NCBI GenBank assembly: GCA_002422795.1
Contig: DITJ01000047.1
Coordinates: 1-42,402 of the forward strand
Direction of reading: 5' to 3'
Length of the DNA: 42,402 bases
From: Alphaproteobacteria bacterium UBA6187
GTDB taxonomy: Bacteria; Pseudomonadota; Alphaproteobacteria; Rickettsiales; UBA6187
Shown: positions 15,610 to 24,431 of the stretch, in pieces
Layout: every line of letters starts with the position of its first letter
Position numbering within the stretch: position 1 is the first letter of the stretch
Notes under the pieces: model-generated
Told to the model about the DNA's origin: nothing
What the model saw: only the letters and a program-made list of their open reading frames with translations
The model's database searches: none
Made by a program: the position numbers and the translations under genes

Positions 15610-16649
15610 GCGGAAAACCTGCCACGGGTTTTATTAGCAAATGCCACCAGCGATAGCATCACCGGCACTTCTACCAACACGCCAACTACTGTGGCCAGAG
15701 CCGCGCCAGAGTTCAGCCCAAACAGGCTAATGGCTACCGCGACCGCCAACTCGAAAAAATTGGAGGTTCCTATTAGCGCGGCAGGTGCAGCCACATTAAA
15801 CGGTACGCGCCACTTATACGCCCATGCATAGGCAATGAAGAAAATACCATAGCCCTGAATTATCAACGGCACAGCAATAAGGGCGATGACGAGCGGCTTA
15901 TCGAGAATTGTTTGTGCTTGAAAGCCAAACAATAAAACGACAGTAGCCAGCAACCCGATGATGGAGTATGGCTTTACCTTGGCGGTGAAGCGTTCGATAC
16001 TCTCGTGACTGTGCTTGTTATCGAGCTTCTTGCGCGTGGCGTAGCCAGTTGCAAGCGGAATGAGAACATAGAGCACCACGGAAAGAAGCAATATTTCCCA
16101 GGGCACAACGATATCCGTCACGCCAAGCAGGAGAGCAACCAGCGGTGCGAACGCAAAAATCATAATAATATCGTTAATGGATACTTGCACCAGCGTGTAA
16201 TTAGCATCGCCGCGTACCATCTGGCTCCACACGAACACCATCGCCGTGCAGGGGGCAACACCAAGCAGTATCATCCCGGCGATATATTCCTTGGCAGTTT
16301 CTGGCGCAACCAAACCAGCAAAAACATGTTCAAAGAACAATACTCCAAGTGCCGCCATCGTAAAAGGTTTAATCAGCCAGTTAATAACCAGCGTGATGCA
16401 AAGACCCTTGGGTTTACGGCCTACATCCTTGATGGAGGCAAAATCAACATTTACCATCATCGGGTAAATCATCACCCATATGAACACGGCCACTACGAGG
16501 TTTACCTTGGCATATTCCATATTGGCGATGGCTTGGAATAAGGAAGGCGCGGCCACACCAAGGCCAACACCTGCGGCAATGCATAGTGCAACCCAGAGGG
16601 AGAGATAGCGCTCAAAGAGGCCAAGTGGGGAATTGGAGAAATTTGTCAT
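15606..16649 (-). CDS. acr3: Arsenite efflux transporter Acr3
   Basis: A 347-residue ACR3-type arsenite exporter with ten predicted membrane helices. The functional cysteine is in GVAPCTAMVFVWS, followed by NYTLVQVSINDIIMIFAFAPLV, both hallmarks of the family. It is intact and of normal length. Its ATG (16649-16647) overlaps by four bases (ATGA) the TGA of the upstream frame that continues arsC, and its own stop overlaps the chrA start, so translation is probably coupled across all three. Confidence 0.95.
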   Translation of the reverse strand: MTNFSNSPLGLFERYLSLWVALCIAAGVGLGVAAPSLFQAIANMEYAKVNLVVAVFIWVMIYPMMVNVDFASIKDVGRKPKGLCITLVINWLIKPFTMAALGVLFFEHVFAGLVAPETAKEYIAGMILLGVAPCTAMVFVWSQMVRGDANYTLVQVSINDIIMIFAFAPLVALLLGVTDIVVPWEILLLSVVLYVLIPLATGYATRKKLDNKHSHESIERFTAKVKPYSIIGLLATVVLLFGFQAQTILDKPLVIALIAVPLIIQGYGIFFIAYAWAYKWRVPFNVAAPAALIGTSNFFELAVAVAISLFGLNSGAALATVVGVLVEVPVMLSLVAFANKTRGRFSA

Positions 16650-17853
16650 GCTGTACTTTTAACTCTATTTATTTCTTCCATATATCTCCGCGCGATGAAT
16701 TGTAATGACAATGCTATTTCATACGTTTCTACGGATGAAAAAGTCATCTGCTTCCCAATTTTAAATGCCTTATTATGATCTATTATTTGCATGCATATGC
16801 TTCCCGCTTCGGGAAAAGGTTTATTAAATTCGATAGGATATCTTTTCCCTGATTCAGCACCAACCGCAAAAATAGAAATTGTCTTCCAACTAAACTTTCG
16901 CTTCTCTGCTCCATCTTTTTTGCCATCTGTTCTTCGTACAAAACCATTTCCATGAGCAAAACAGTTTCTAATATCTTTGAGACTTGTAATAATTGTCTTT
17001 TGATCCGGTAGTAACTCTAAGCCAAAATTATTATATAAAAGTTGTATCTTTCCATTTTCTGAAGAAAGCCCTGTATTCTCAAATTTCTTCAGAAGCTCTT
17101 TTTCGTCTTCTGATAGAACATCATATGTAGTTTGTTGGGCGTATATTTTTTTCCGTCAACCAGCAAGAGAAAAAATAATTTGTCCAAAACTATTGCAAAA
17201 CTTTCAATACAATCCCGCACCAAATAGCACTGCATAAAATGATGCATCCCATCCAATAGGCGCTGTTTTTCATCGTCTCCCTGCGGCTCCCTGACTGCAT
17301 ACGTTAGGCCGTTGTCTTGCTTTATTCCCCATTCAGCCGGAAAATTTGAAAAATCCAGATTGTCTACAATGCACGAAAAATACTTCACGCGGTTAAAACT
17401 CTGATCAAATGCCCTAAAGCAGCTATTAATGGAGAATTGAATTGCAAGAAGCTCCTTTTCAACCCTCTCCCTCAACATCCCAAACGCCTCATCAAACGCC
17501 TTATCAATCTCTTCTTCCGTACCGGTGGCCTTCGCCGGGTCAGGCGTGCTCCAGTGTAATTTTTCGTGCTTGCCGAGGAAGGAAGGGCAGCTCTCAGCGG
17601 CTGCGGCATCGCAGACGGTAATGACCAGATCAAAATGCTGGCCTGCAAATTCATCCCATGATTTGCTGCGTGGCTCGCTTATAATAATGCCATGACGTTT
17701 TAATGTTTCGATGGATTTAGGATGCACGAAACCAGCAGGATTACTGCCTGCGCTCACCGCTTCATAGCGCCCTGCACCAAGTTTGTTGATAAGCCCTTCG
17801 GCCATAATTGAACGGCAAGAGTTGCCTGTACAAAGAACTAATACATTTTTCAT
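16646..17853 (-). CDS. arsC: Arsenate reductase ArsC with HEPN-like C-terminal extension, joined across a frameshift
   Basis: Residues 1-137 are a thioredoxin-coupled, low-molecular-weight-phosphatase-type ArsC: the CX5R loop CTGNSCR (Cys8-Arg14) and the redox cysteines Cys81 and Cys89 are present. The same frame continues into about 100 residues of a different domain and stops at 17089. A second frame takes over at the A7 run 17146-17152 and stays open for about 165 codons to a TGA at 16648-16646 that overlaps the acr3 ATG. The downstream part contains DIRNCFAHG, an Rx4H motif like that of HEPN ribonucleases. The A-AAA-AAA run is in the correct phase for -1 slippage. Either a programmed frameshift, a sequencing error or a recent mutation explains it. 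The start is set at the ATG at 17853 (MKNVLVLC). Confidence 0.8.
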
Positions 17854-17972
17854 CAGCAGCACCCTACTTTTTGAGAACAGCCGGAGCTTGCTTTGGCAGG
17901 CATTTTCTCCGGCAACTTGAAGTTCACAGCTGGTAATCCCTCAATGACCTGCTTAACATCTGAAATCCTCAT
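17853..17972 (-). CDS. Small Cys-rich peptide of the arsenic operon
   Basis: A 39-residue open frame between arsR and arsC. It starts inside the 3' end of arsR (ATG 17972-17970, with AAGGA about eight bases upstream) and its TGA shares one base with the arsC ATG (TGATG). The sequence begins MRISDVKQVIEGLPAVNFKL and ends GCSQKVGCC, with three cysteines close together, suggesting thiolate binding of arsenite or another metal. The N-terminal part resembles small proteins sometimes found in ars operons. The tight overlaps on both sides are the main evidence that it is translated. Confidence 0.6.
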   Translation of the reverse strand: MRISDVKQVIEGLPAVNFKLPEKMPAKASSGCSQKVGCC

Positions 17973-18318
17973 GATTTTTTTCCTTCTTGTTTTTTGATTT
18001 AGCTTGTGTTTTGCAATCCGTATCGCAACCTTCTTCAAGGATGCAGCAGTTTTCTTTTAAATAATCGATCAACTCTTCAATTGCTGAACAATTCGCAGAG
18101 TAAATCATGGAACGACCTTGCTTGCGTGAAGATATAAGCCCTGCCTCTGTCAGGTGGGAAAGGTGGAATGATAGGGTGTTGTGCGGAATACCAAGGCGGT
18201 CGCTTATGGTTCCGGCAGCCGTACCGGTTACCCCATACTCAATAAGTATTTTAAAGACTTTAAGCCGTGTTTCCTGCGAAAGTGCAAGAAATGCTGAGAG
18301 TGCGTTATCTATTTTCAT
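17953..18318 (-). CDS. arsR: ArsR-family arsenic-responsive repressor
   Basis: A 121-residue winged-helix repressor, first gene of the operon. The HTH region is LGIPHNTLSFHLSHLTEAGLISSRKQGRSMIYS. Cysteines are at the C-terminal end (ENCCILEEGCDTDC), as in ArsR types that sense arsenite by C-terminal cysteine pairs, not in the DNA-binding helix. It overlaps the small peptide gene by about 20 bases. It probably binds near its own start; the 207-bp region to the next gene (18319-18525) holds the promoter, but I see no clear palindromic operator. Confidence 0.93.
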   Translation of the reverse strand: MKIDNALSAFLALSQETRLKVFKILIEYGVTGTAAGTISDRLGIPHNTLSFHLSHLTEAGLISSRKQGRSMIYSANCSAIEELIDYLKENCCILEEGCDTDCKTQAKSKNKKEKNHEDFRC

Positions 18319-18525
18319 AGGTCCACAGTAATGGACATAATTAATTAGTCAAGAGTTATCGACATATGGTGCGATAATTTCATAAGACCTCTGCATAATG
18401 GCATTGATAGCCGAGACCACTTTCAACAACAAACTTTGTAGCTGATTTATAATATGGATTGCCACATTTAGCATCCAATGACGGTCATTCAAAAGTTAAA
18501 ACAATATAGGCTGCGATACAGTAAT

Positions 18526-20835
18526 TTATTGATTACTGCCTATTTTCTTTTCAAGGTAGGTAGTTCTTTCTATTACTTTATCAATAGAGCCGGAAATTAT
18601 AGCACCGCCCCGTACTGCGTTTATAATCTGGCGATATAGCTGCACTGCCTGTTCATCCTTGCCTAATTTATCATAAGTGATTGCAAGGTTGTATTTATAG
18701 CTGATATTTTCTGGCGAAAGAAGTATTGCGCGGCGCAAATACCTTGCCGCCTTTTCAGGGTTGCCTAGTTTCAGGTTTATCATGGCGATTTGTGCAGCTA
18801 TCGGGCTGAAATCGCTATTAATCCTTTCAAGTTTTTCAAGTTCTATTAAAGCATCTTCAGGCGCTTCTTCTGCAACAAGAACAAGGAAGTTATTGAGTGC
18901 CTCCTTATTGCTTGGATCGACTCTAAGTATATCTGTATATATTGCACGCGCCTGTTCAAACTGGTTATTTTTATGGTATGCAGTGGCAAGGCCGAACATT
19001 GCATCCCTACTGCTTGGTTCTCTATCAAGCACTTCCTTATATATATTTATTGCGGCAGCAGTTTGCCCAACCAGCAATGCCTTATATGCTTTTTCCAGTT
19101 TTACTTTTGTTTTTTCAACTACTTCATTGCTTCCAACATTGCGGACCGAAACATCTATCTTGCTCTGGCTTTTCATTACGCCATTTTCTTCAATTCCAGG
19201 CTCGCTGGTATTGCCACGCTCAATAGTTATATATTGAGGTGATTTATTGGCGGTTTTCTTTAAAGGTGCAAGTGTGGTTGATAGCTCACCCATTGCTTCC
19301 CTTGTTGTATCGGAAAGGCGCTGGGATTCAGGTAGTTTTTCACGTCTTTTATCAAGAAGCTTGAAATATGCCTTGTCAGCCTCACTAGGTTTTTCATGTA
19401 TTGCAAGCTGCTGCATTTCAGGCTCCTCCAACTGCACGGCCTGAGGTTCCTGAGGCGTTAACTCTTCTACAGTATCAGTGGTTTTTTCTAATTCTACAGG
19501 TGGTGGAGATATATTGGTATTTTCAGCCGCTGGCGCAGCGGGAGTTTCTGCGGTAACCTGGGCAACTGGCGCAGCTGCATTGTTTTCGGCTTCTACAGGT
19601 GTTTTTGGAGCTTCCACCGGAGCTGCCGGAGCATTTACGGCAACGGCATGATTCCCTGCATCCGGGCTCTTTATTTCTGGCTGGGCTTGCTTTGTAGCGC
19701 TTGAATCAGGCTCAAGTAATTCTGATAGTTCATCTATAGCGGTAGGCTTCTTTACTTCGGCTGTGATGCTTTCCTGAGCTACAGCTTCCACTGGTTTTTG
19801 CTCAATTTCTACTGCGGGAGTGGCGCTCTCATCCGGGGAGGGAGGGCTTGCCGAAATATCTGGGGCTTCTGTTTTAACTTCCTCCTCTGCCGGGGTAGGG
19901 TCTTTATTTTCTACTTCTTGCTCTTTTGCTTCACTTGCAGCAATTTTGATTTTTTCTTCATTAGCAGCCTGGAATTTTGTTACAAAATTCACCAGGTGTC
20001 TTTTAAGCTCTGCATAAGTTTGCAGGTCAGCTTCTGTGAGTGCTTCAGGCTGTGGTTGCTGGGCAGAATTTTCTTTCTGTGTTGCGGTTTCTGTGTTTGC
20101 CGATTCAGCGGCTGTACCCGGATTTTCTGGGTTTACAGCAGGTCCTGCTATAGCCGGGGATGGTTTGCTGTTTAGCTCCTGGTCAGCCTCTTCCTCAGGG
20201 GATAGTGGGGCTGTAACGGTTTGTTCATTTTCTACGGGAGTTACGTTAGCTGGCTCGGCTATCGTTGTTGCGGGCGCAGTTTCGGCTTGGGCATCTGTAG
20301 CGGTTTCTGGCGTATTTACAGGTGCAGGGCTGGCGACTAACGGGTCTTCTGTTTTAGGAGTAGCTGTTTCTGTAGAAACAGGTGCAACAGATTTATCTGT
20401 AGCTACTGCATCAGCCTTAGGAGCTTCTTCTTGCGGAGTTTGTGTTGCTGTTTCTTCTTTCTTCGGTTCCGCGCTTTCATCTCCACTTAGTAATTTATCA
20501 ATAATAACATCCGGTGCGGCAGTGGGTGCGGCATCTTTCGCTGCGGCATCGCTTTTTGCGTCGGCTTTAGGGGTATCTGTAGAAACTTTATTATCCTCAC
20601 CTAATAAATTATTAATAAACTTATCATTCTGGAATTCTTTAAAATCAGGAGGGGGAATGTCGTTTGGATTAGGGATGGTTTCTGCAAGCGGCAAATCTTT
20701 TTCGTTTACATTGTAAGTTTCTTTGGATGGCTGTGTTTTTGTGCTAGTGGTTGCTGCAATAGCATAGCCTGCAAAGCTTGCTGATACAATAAGTGCTATA
20801 GATATGTTTTTATACGAACCTGACAATATCGCCAT
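18526..20835 (-). CDS. TPR protein with long disordered Ala/Pro/Glu-rich region
   Basis: A 769-residue protein. Residues 10-28 form an N-terminal membrane anchor or signal (ISIALIVSASFAGYAIAA). Residues about 35-560 are low-complexity, rich in Ala, Pro, Glu, Thr and Val, and probably disordered, apart from a short helical part near 270-310. The C-terminus (about 590-760) has at least four TPR units, such as YKALLVGQTAAAINIYKEVL and ARAIYTDILRVDPSNKEALN. It probably works in the periplasm as a scaffold. AGGAAG precedes the ATG. The exact role is unknown; TPR proteins with such linkers occur in envelope and secretion assembly. Confidence 0.85.
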   Translation of the reverse strand: MAILSGSYKNISIALIVSASFAGYAIAATTSTKTQPSKETYNVNEKDLPLAETIPNPNDIPPPDFKEFQNDKFINNLLGEDNKVSTDTPKADAKSDAAAKDAAPTAAPDVIIDKLLSGDESAEPKKEETATQTPQEEAPKADAVATDKSVAPVSTETATPKTEDPLVASPAPVNTPETATDAQAETAPATTIAEPANVTPVENEQTVTAPLSPEEEADQELNSKPSPAIAGPAVNPENPGTAAESANTETATQKENSAQQPQPEALTEADLQTYAELKRHLVNFVTKFQAANEEKIKIAASEAKEQEVENKDPTPAEEEVKTEAPDISASPPSPDESATPAVEIEQKPVEAVAQESITAEVKKPTAIDELSELLEPDSSATKQAQPEIKSPDAGNHAVAVNAPAAPVEAPKTPVEAENNAAAPVAQVTAETPAAPAAENTNISPPPVELEKTTDTVEELTPQEPQAVQLEEPEMQQLAIHEKPSEADKAYFKLLDKRREKLPESQRLSDTTREAMGELSTTLAPLKKTANKSPQYITIERGNTSEPGIEENGVMKSQSKIDVSVRNVGSNEVVEKTKVKLEKAYKALLVGQTAAAINIYKEVLDREPSSRDAMFGLATAYHKNNQFEQARAIYTDILRVDPSNKEALNNFLVLVAEEAPEDALIELEKLERINSDFSPIAAQIAMINLKLGNPEKAARYLRRAILLSPENISYKYNLAITYDKLGKDEQAVQLYRQIINAVRGGAIISGSIDKVIERTTYLEKKIGSNQ

Positions 20836-20992
20836 AACTTCCTGTAACGGCCCCTAACTTAGACAAAAACCACAATAATTAAAACTTAATTGAAAATCTC
20901 TAAAAAGCTATTGATTTCTTATTAAGATAACATCCTATCACATAAAATTAGAAAATAAAACATTGTTAATGAAATTGCATGCTATATTTTAA
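20836..20992. other. Promoter-side gap between divergent genes
   Basis: This is the first part of the 348-bp gap between the TPR gene (minus) and pyrD (plus). It is AT-rich with no reading frame. The rest of the gap, 20993-21183, is occupied by two copies of a dispersed repeat, so the pyrD promoter, if not inside the repeat, has little other space. Confidence 0.4.
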
Positions 20993-21114
20993 TTATACTC
21001 GTTCTGTTTTGAACTGCCGATTAGAATCAAGTGGTTTTTATTATAGGAAAAATTTAAATTCGCAGTAATAGTGGTTCTATTTCAAGGATTTAACTTTTCT
21101 ATATAATAAATAAA
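20993..21114 (-). repeat. Dispersed ~125-bp repeat, copy B (reverse)
   Basis: The reverse complement of this segment aligns with 12258-12381 over its whole length, with roughly 85% identity by eye. Both copies keep a TATAATA box within CCTATAATAAAAA. It sits directly upstream of pyrD in opposite orientation to the partial copies at 21121 and 22225. Confidence 0.8.
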
Positions 21115-21120
21115 GACGAG

Positions 21121-21160
21121 GTATAATAATCGGCAGTTTGAAACAGAATAAGTATATATA
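21121..21160 (+). repeat. Dispersed repeat, partial copy C
   Basis: The end of the dispersed repeat, in the plus orientation (TAATCGGCAGTTTGAAACAG and AATAAGTATA), follows copy B after 6 bases. Copies B and C are thus head-to-head and form a large imperfect palindrome upstream of pyrD. Confidence 0.7.
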
Positions 21161-21183
21161 TCAATATTAAAAATGTTTTCTTA

Positions 21184-22230
21184 ATGTCACTTTATAAATT
21201 AATACGTCCATTGGTGTTTTCCCTTACCCCGGAAACTGGTCATAATCTTGCAATTTCAGCGTTAAAATATGGGTTGGTGCCGCCCTCACCGAAGCCAGAC
21301 TTCCCGGAACTTGCAAGTGAATTATTCGGACTGAAGTTTGAAAACCCGGTAGGTCTTGCTGCCGGGTTTGATAAAAATGGGGAAGCGATAAAAGCCCTGC
21401 TTAACCAGGGCTTTGGCTTTGTGGAAGTTGGAACCTGCACTCCGCTTGCGCAAAAAGGCAATGAAAAGCCGCGCCTTTTCCGGTTGGCAGAGGACGGGGC
21501 AATCATAAACCGTTTTGGCTTTAATAACAAAGGTGCGGAAGCTTTTGTGCAAAACCTGAAAGAGCGCCCCCAAAATGGTATAGTAGGTGCTAATATCGGC
21601 AAAAACAAAACCAGCACGGATAGTATAGAAGATTATATAATCATGCTGGAGAAAGTTTATGGTTTAAGTGATTATATAACAATCAATATTTCTTCCCCGA
21701 ACACCCCTGGACTGCGTAACTTGCAAGGCAGGGAGGCGCTGGATAGCCTTCTTGGGGCCATAATGGCAAAACGAAATACGCTTAGTGATAAGAAAATCCC
21801 CATCCTGCTTAAAATTTCCCCTGATACGAATACGCATGAACGCGAAGATATTGCTGAAATATCGCTCAAACATAATATAGACGGATTAATAATAAGTAAT
21901 ACCACCATAGGGCGAGATTTTTTATCCAGCAGATATGCAGGCGAAACCGGTGGACTTAGCGGAAAGCCGCTTTTTAAATTATCTACCGAAACATTGAGGG
22001 AGTTATACAGACTTACCAATGGGAAAGTACCGCTAATAGGTGTTGGCGGAATATCTTCCGGTGATGATGCCTATACGAAAATTAAATCCGGCGCTTCATT
22101 GGTGCAAATATATTCGGCGCTTATATATGAAGGTTTTGGCTTAGTGACCGCTATAAATAAAAGGATTAGTGAGTTGCTGTGCAAAGATGGGTTTAGTAAT
22201 ATCAGTGAGGCCGTTGGGGTGGATGTTTAA
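21184..22230 (+). CDS. pyrD: Dihydroorotate dehydrogenase (quinone), class 2
   Basis: A 348-residue membrane-associated, FMN-dependent enzyme that oxidises dihydroorotate to orotate with quinone as acceptor in pyrimidine synthesis. The N-terminal helix (SLYKLIRPLVFSLTPETGH) is the class 2 membrane anchor. NPVGLAAGFDKNGEA and the active-site serine loop NISSPNTPGLRNLQ are intact, as is GVGGISSGDDAY for FMN phosphate binding. It is flanked by copies of a dispersed repeat on both sides; its last 165 bases are duplicated at 14011-14175. It appears to be the functional copy. Confidence 0.97.
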   Translation: MSLYKLIRPLVFSLTPETGHNLAISALKYGLVPPSPKPDFPELASELFGLKFENPVGLAAGFDKNGEAIKALLNQGFGFVEVGTCTPLAQKGNEKPRLFRLAEDGAIINRFGFNNKGAEAFVQNLKERPQNGIVGANIGKNKTSTDSIEDYIIMLEKVYGLSDYITINISSPNTPGLRNLQGREALDSLLGAIMAKRNTLSDKKIPILLKISPDTNTHEREDIAEISLKHNIDGLIISNTTIGRDFLSSRYAGETGGLSGKPLFKLSTETLRELYRLTNGKVPLIGVGGISSGDDAYTKIKSGASLVQIYSALIYEGFGLVTAINKRISELLCKDGFSNISEAVGVDV

Positions 22231-22245
22231 AACAGAATGAGTATA
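22225..22245 (+). repeat. Dispersed repeat, partial copy D at the pyrD stop
   Basis: Twenty-one bases are identical to 12354-12374, the end of copy A, and include the pyrD TAA. In the duplicated pyrD fragment at 14011 the sequence after the stop differs, so this repeat end is not part of what was copied there. Confidence 0.7.
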
Positions 22246-22382
22246 GTTTTTCTAGTAGAGATAATCTATCGTTCCTTTGGTAGGTTTCTTTATATAGCCA
22301 ATTTTATTTTTATTTACGCATTGCCAAGTAGTTTATCTAGAGTGGTTCACTTTAAAACTCCTTATTATTCGTTATGTGGCAA

Positions 22383-22642
22383 GTGTCCCCGCGAAGGCGC
22401 ACTAGTGTCCGGTGAAAAAGCTTTCCTCATCTAAACAGTAAGAAACCCTCACCCCTTGTACTAGAAAAACAGTACATAGGTACTGTTTTTCTAGTACAAG
22501 GGGTGAGGGTTTCTTAATTTTCTTACTCTATTTGATTTTCAAGTTGTCTTAATCTTAATTTATACGGAATAGAACAGCCAGCCACAATTACATAACTTTA
22601 ATAAGAATTTTACCGCACAGTAGTGCGCGCAAGCGGGGATCC
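22383..22642. repeat. REP-like inverted arms enclosing a hairpin element
   Basis: The reverse complement of 22386-22404 (TAGTGCGC, four bases, GCGGGGA) matches 22621-22639 with only the central four bases differing. These halves look like the common GTCCCCGCGAAGGCG palindrome split apart, with the 37-bp perfect hairpin at 22439-22516 between them. The 483-bp region between pyrD and pssA has no other feature that I can support; a 65-codon frame at 22237-22434 is not gene-like. Confidence 0.6.
22439..22516. repeat. Perfect 37-bp inverted repeat with 4-nt loop
   Basis: Bases 22439-22475 are the exact reverse complement of 22480-22516; the loop is ATAG. In RNA this would be a 37-bp uninterrupted stem. 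It lies between the converging pyrD and pssA genes and could end transcription from both, although no strong T-tract follows. The perfection of the match points to a recent origin or active maintenance. Confidence 0.95.
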
Positions 22643-22713
22643 AGCCCTTTTTAACTTAATGCACCAAAATTATGGAAATCCGATTTACAGTTTCATCGGG
22701 CAGATAAGTGCCA

Positions 22714-23493
22714 TTACTTCTTATTACTAATCTTGTAATATTGCCAAATGCTAAAAGGAATAGTCGATAGGTAACTAAGCCCAAGTAATGGCAGGGTAAT
22801 CCACGGCTCAATAATTAATGATATTATAAATAATGCAGCAACAGCCATGAATAATGGTACAAGTTTCCTTGGAATTTTTACCTTTTTAACGGAAATAGTG
22901 GGTATGCTGCTAACCGTCATGATAGAAACCACTGCCATATATAATATAACCATAACGGCAGTTATTTCGAAAGGCTGATAGCCAAGTTTTGCTTCAAACA
23001 AGAAAGTTAGGATCATTGGTATAAGGCTAACTGCGCCGCCGCAGGGGGCGGGCATACCCTGGAAAAACTTATCACGCATTTCCGGGTCTTGTTCGTCATC
23101 GCTAAGGCCAACATTAAACCTGGCAAGGCGAAGTGTCATGCTTATAATGAAAAATAAAGCCATAGCCCAGCCAAGGCCTTTTATCTCATGGCCCTTCCAC
23201 ATATAAAGGGTTAGTGCCGGGGCAACGCCGAAATTCACAAAGTCAGTAAAGGAATCAAGTTGTGCGCCAAAATCACTGGAAGCATTAAGCATCCTTGCCA
23301 GGCGCCCATCTATTCCATCTACGAAAGCTGCAATAATGATTAGCATAACAGATATATGCCATTGCTGGCTCATTGCATATTTAATTGCAAATAAACCCAG
23401 GCATAGGCCAATAATCGTTACCATGTTAGGAAGAAGGCGGATAATTGGGAATCCGCCTTTATCATCATCTTTATCTTTTTGCACAATTGACAT
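22714..23493 (-). CDS. pssA: CDP-diacylglycerol--serine O-phosphatidyltransferase
   Basis: A 259-residue integral membrane enzyme that makes phosphatidylserine from CDP-diacylglycerol and serine. The CDP-alcohol phosphotransferase motif is complete in DGIDGRLARMLNASSDFGAQ followed by LDSFTDF (DGxxARx8Gx3Dx3D). Multiple membrane helices flank it. It lies one base after the psd stop, with AAGG in that gene's end as ribosome site, so the two steps to phosphatidylethanolamine are coupled. Confidence 0.95.
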   Translation of the reverse strand: MSIVQKDKDDDKGGFPIIRLLPNMVTIIGLCLGLFAIKYAMSQQWHISVMLIIIAAFVDGIDGRLARMLNASSDFGAQLDSFTDFVNFGVAPALTLYMWKGHEIKGLGWAMALFFIISMTLRLARFNVGLSDDEQDPEMRDKFFQGMPAPCGGAVSLIPMILTFLFEAKLGYQPFEITAVMVILYMAVVSIMTVSSIPTISVKKVKIPRKLVPLFMAVAALFIISLIIEPWITLPLLGLSYLSTIPFSIWQYYKISNKK

Positions 23494-23494
23494 A

Positions 23495-24208
23495 CTACCT
23501 TACTTCCCCTTTGCGCGTCTCTTGTTTGCCTTTTAAGTTAGCCAGGATGGTTTCGCCACCAACTGCCCTTTGGCCTTCCATAACTAATGGGGTTACGCCT
23601 GTAGGAAGGTAAATATCTACCCTGCTGCCGAACCTTATAATACCATAGCGGCTGCCTGCGGTAACTTTCTGGCCTTCAGTTAAATCGCATACTATACGCC
23701 TTGCAACAAGGCCCGCAATCTGCACATACACAATTTGTTTATCATCTGAGGTTTTAACTACTACAGATTGGCGTTCGTTATCATCGCTTGCTTTATCCAG
23801 GTTGGCACTTAAGAATTTACCCGGGCGGTAGTTAAGCTGGGTAACTTCACCTGACATAGGATTCCTGTTCACATGCACATCGAATACATTAAGGAAGATA
23901 CTGATACGGTTCACCTCTTCCTCACCAAGGCCAAGTTCGGCAGGAGGTGCAGCTTTTTCAATTTTCTGGATAAGGCCGTCTGCAGGGCTTACTACAAGGC
24001 TTTCATCAAGTGGTATAACGCGCGCCGGGTCACGAAAGAAATATACACACCATAATGTTGCAATTGCGCCTATCCAGCCAAGCGGCTCGAATATCATGCC
24101 CATAACCAGGGATACAGCAGCAAATATAAATACGAAAGGTTGTCCTTCCTTATGTATAGGAGGAATACCTTTTTGCAAAAGTTCAAGCAGGTTTTTTATA
24201 AAATCCAT
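23495..24208 (-). CDS. psd: Phosphatidylserine decarboxylase
   Basis: A 237-residue pyruvoyl-dependent decarboxylase of the short alphaproteobacterial type, which turns phosphatidylserine into phosphatidylethanolamine. The self-cleavage site is the Gly-Ser in RFGSRVDIYLP near the C-terminus; VSPADGLIQKIE and FLNVFDVHVNRNPMSGEV are typical. Two membrane helices lie at residues about 25-65. It is the first gene of the psd-pssA pair. Confidence 0.95.
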   Translation of the reverse strand: MDFIKNLLELLQKGIPPIHKEGQPFVFIFAAVSLVMGMIFEPLGWIGAIATLWCVYFFRDPARVIPLDESLVVSPADGLIQKIEKAAPPAELGLGEEEVNRISIFLNVFDVHVNRNPMSGEVTQLNYRPGKFLSANLDKASDDNERQSVVVKTSDDKQIVYVQIAGLVARRIVCDLTEGQKVTAGSRYGIIRFGSRVDIYLPTGVTPLVMEGQRAVGGETILANLKGKQETRKGEVR

Positions 24209-24431
24209 ATTTTCCTCATAAATTAATCGCAGAATATGCGTAAGCAGAATTCATATCCTATTGTTGCCGTAAAATAAATAAAATATTGCGAAAAACTAAA
24301 ATTAGGTTATAGGGTTTAAGTATAGCATGTGTGAGTGCCACGGTATTGTTAGGTTTTTTGTATTTATTAACCTTCTTTTAAGCCCTCATACAACCTGAAA
24401 TATAAACCTGGAATCTGGAACGTAATATTTT

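Noticed and set aside
20036..20716. 226-codon plus-strand open frame
   Set aside because: It is the antisense shadow of the Ala/Pro/Glu-rich region of the TPR protein, with a Ser/Ala/Val-biased composition.
22237..22434. 65-codon frame downstream of pyrD
   Set aside because: It crosses repeat sequence, lacks a ribosome site and is not conserved-looking.
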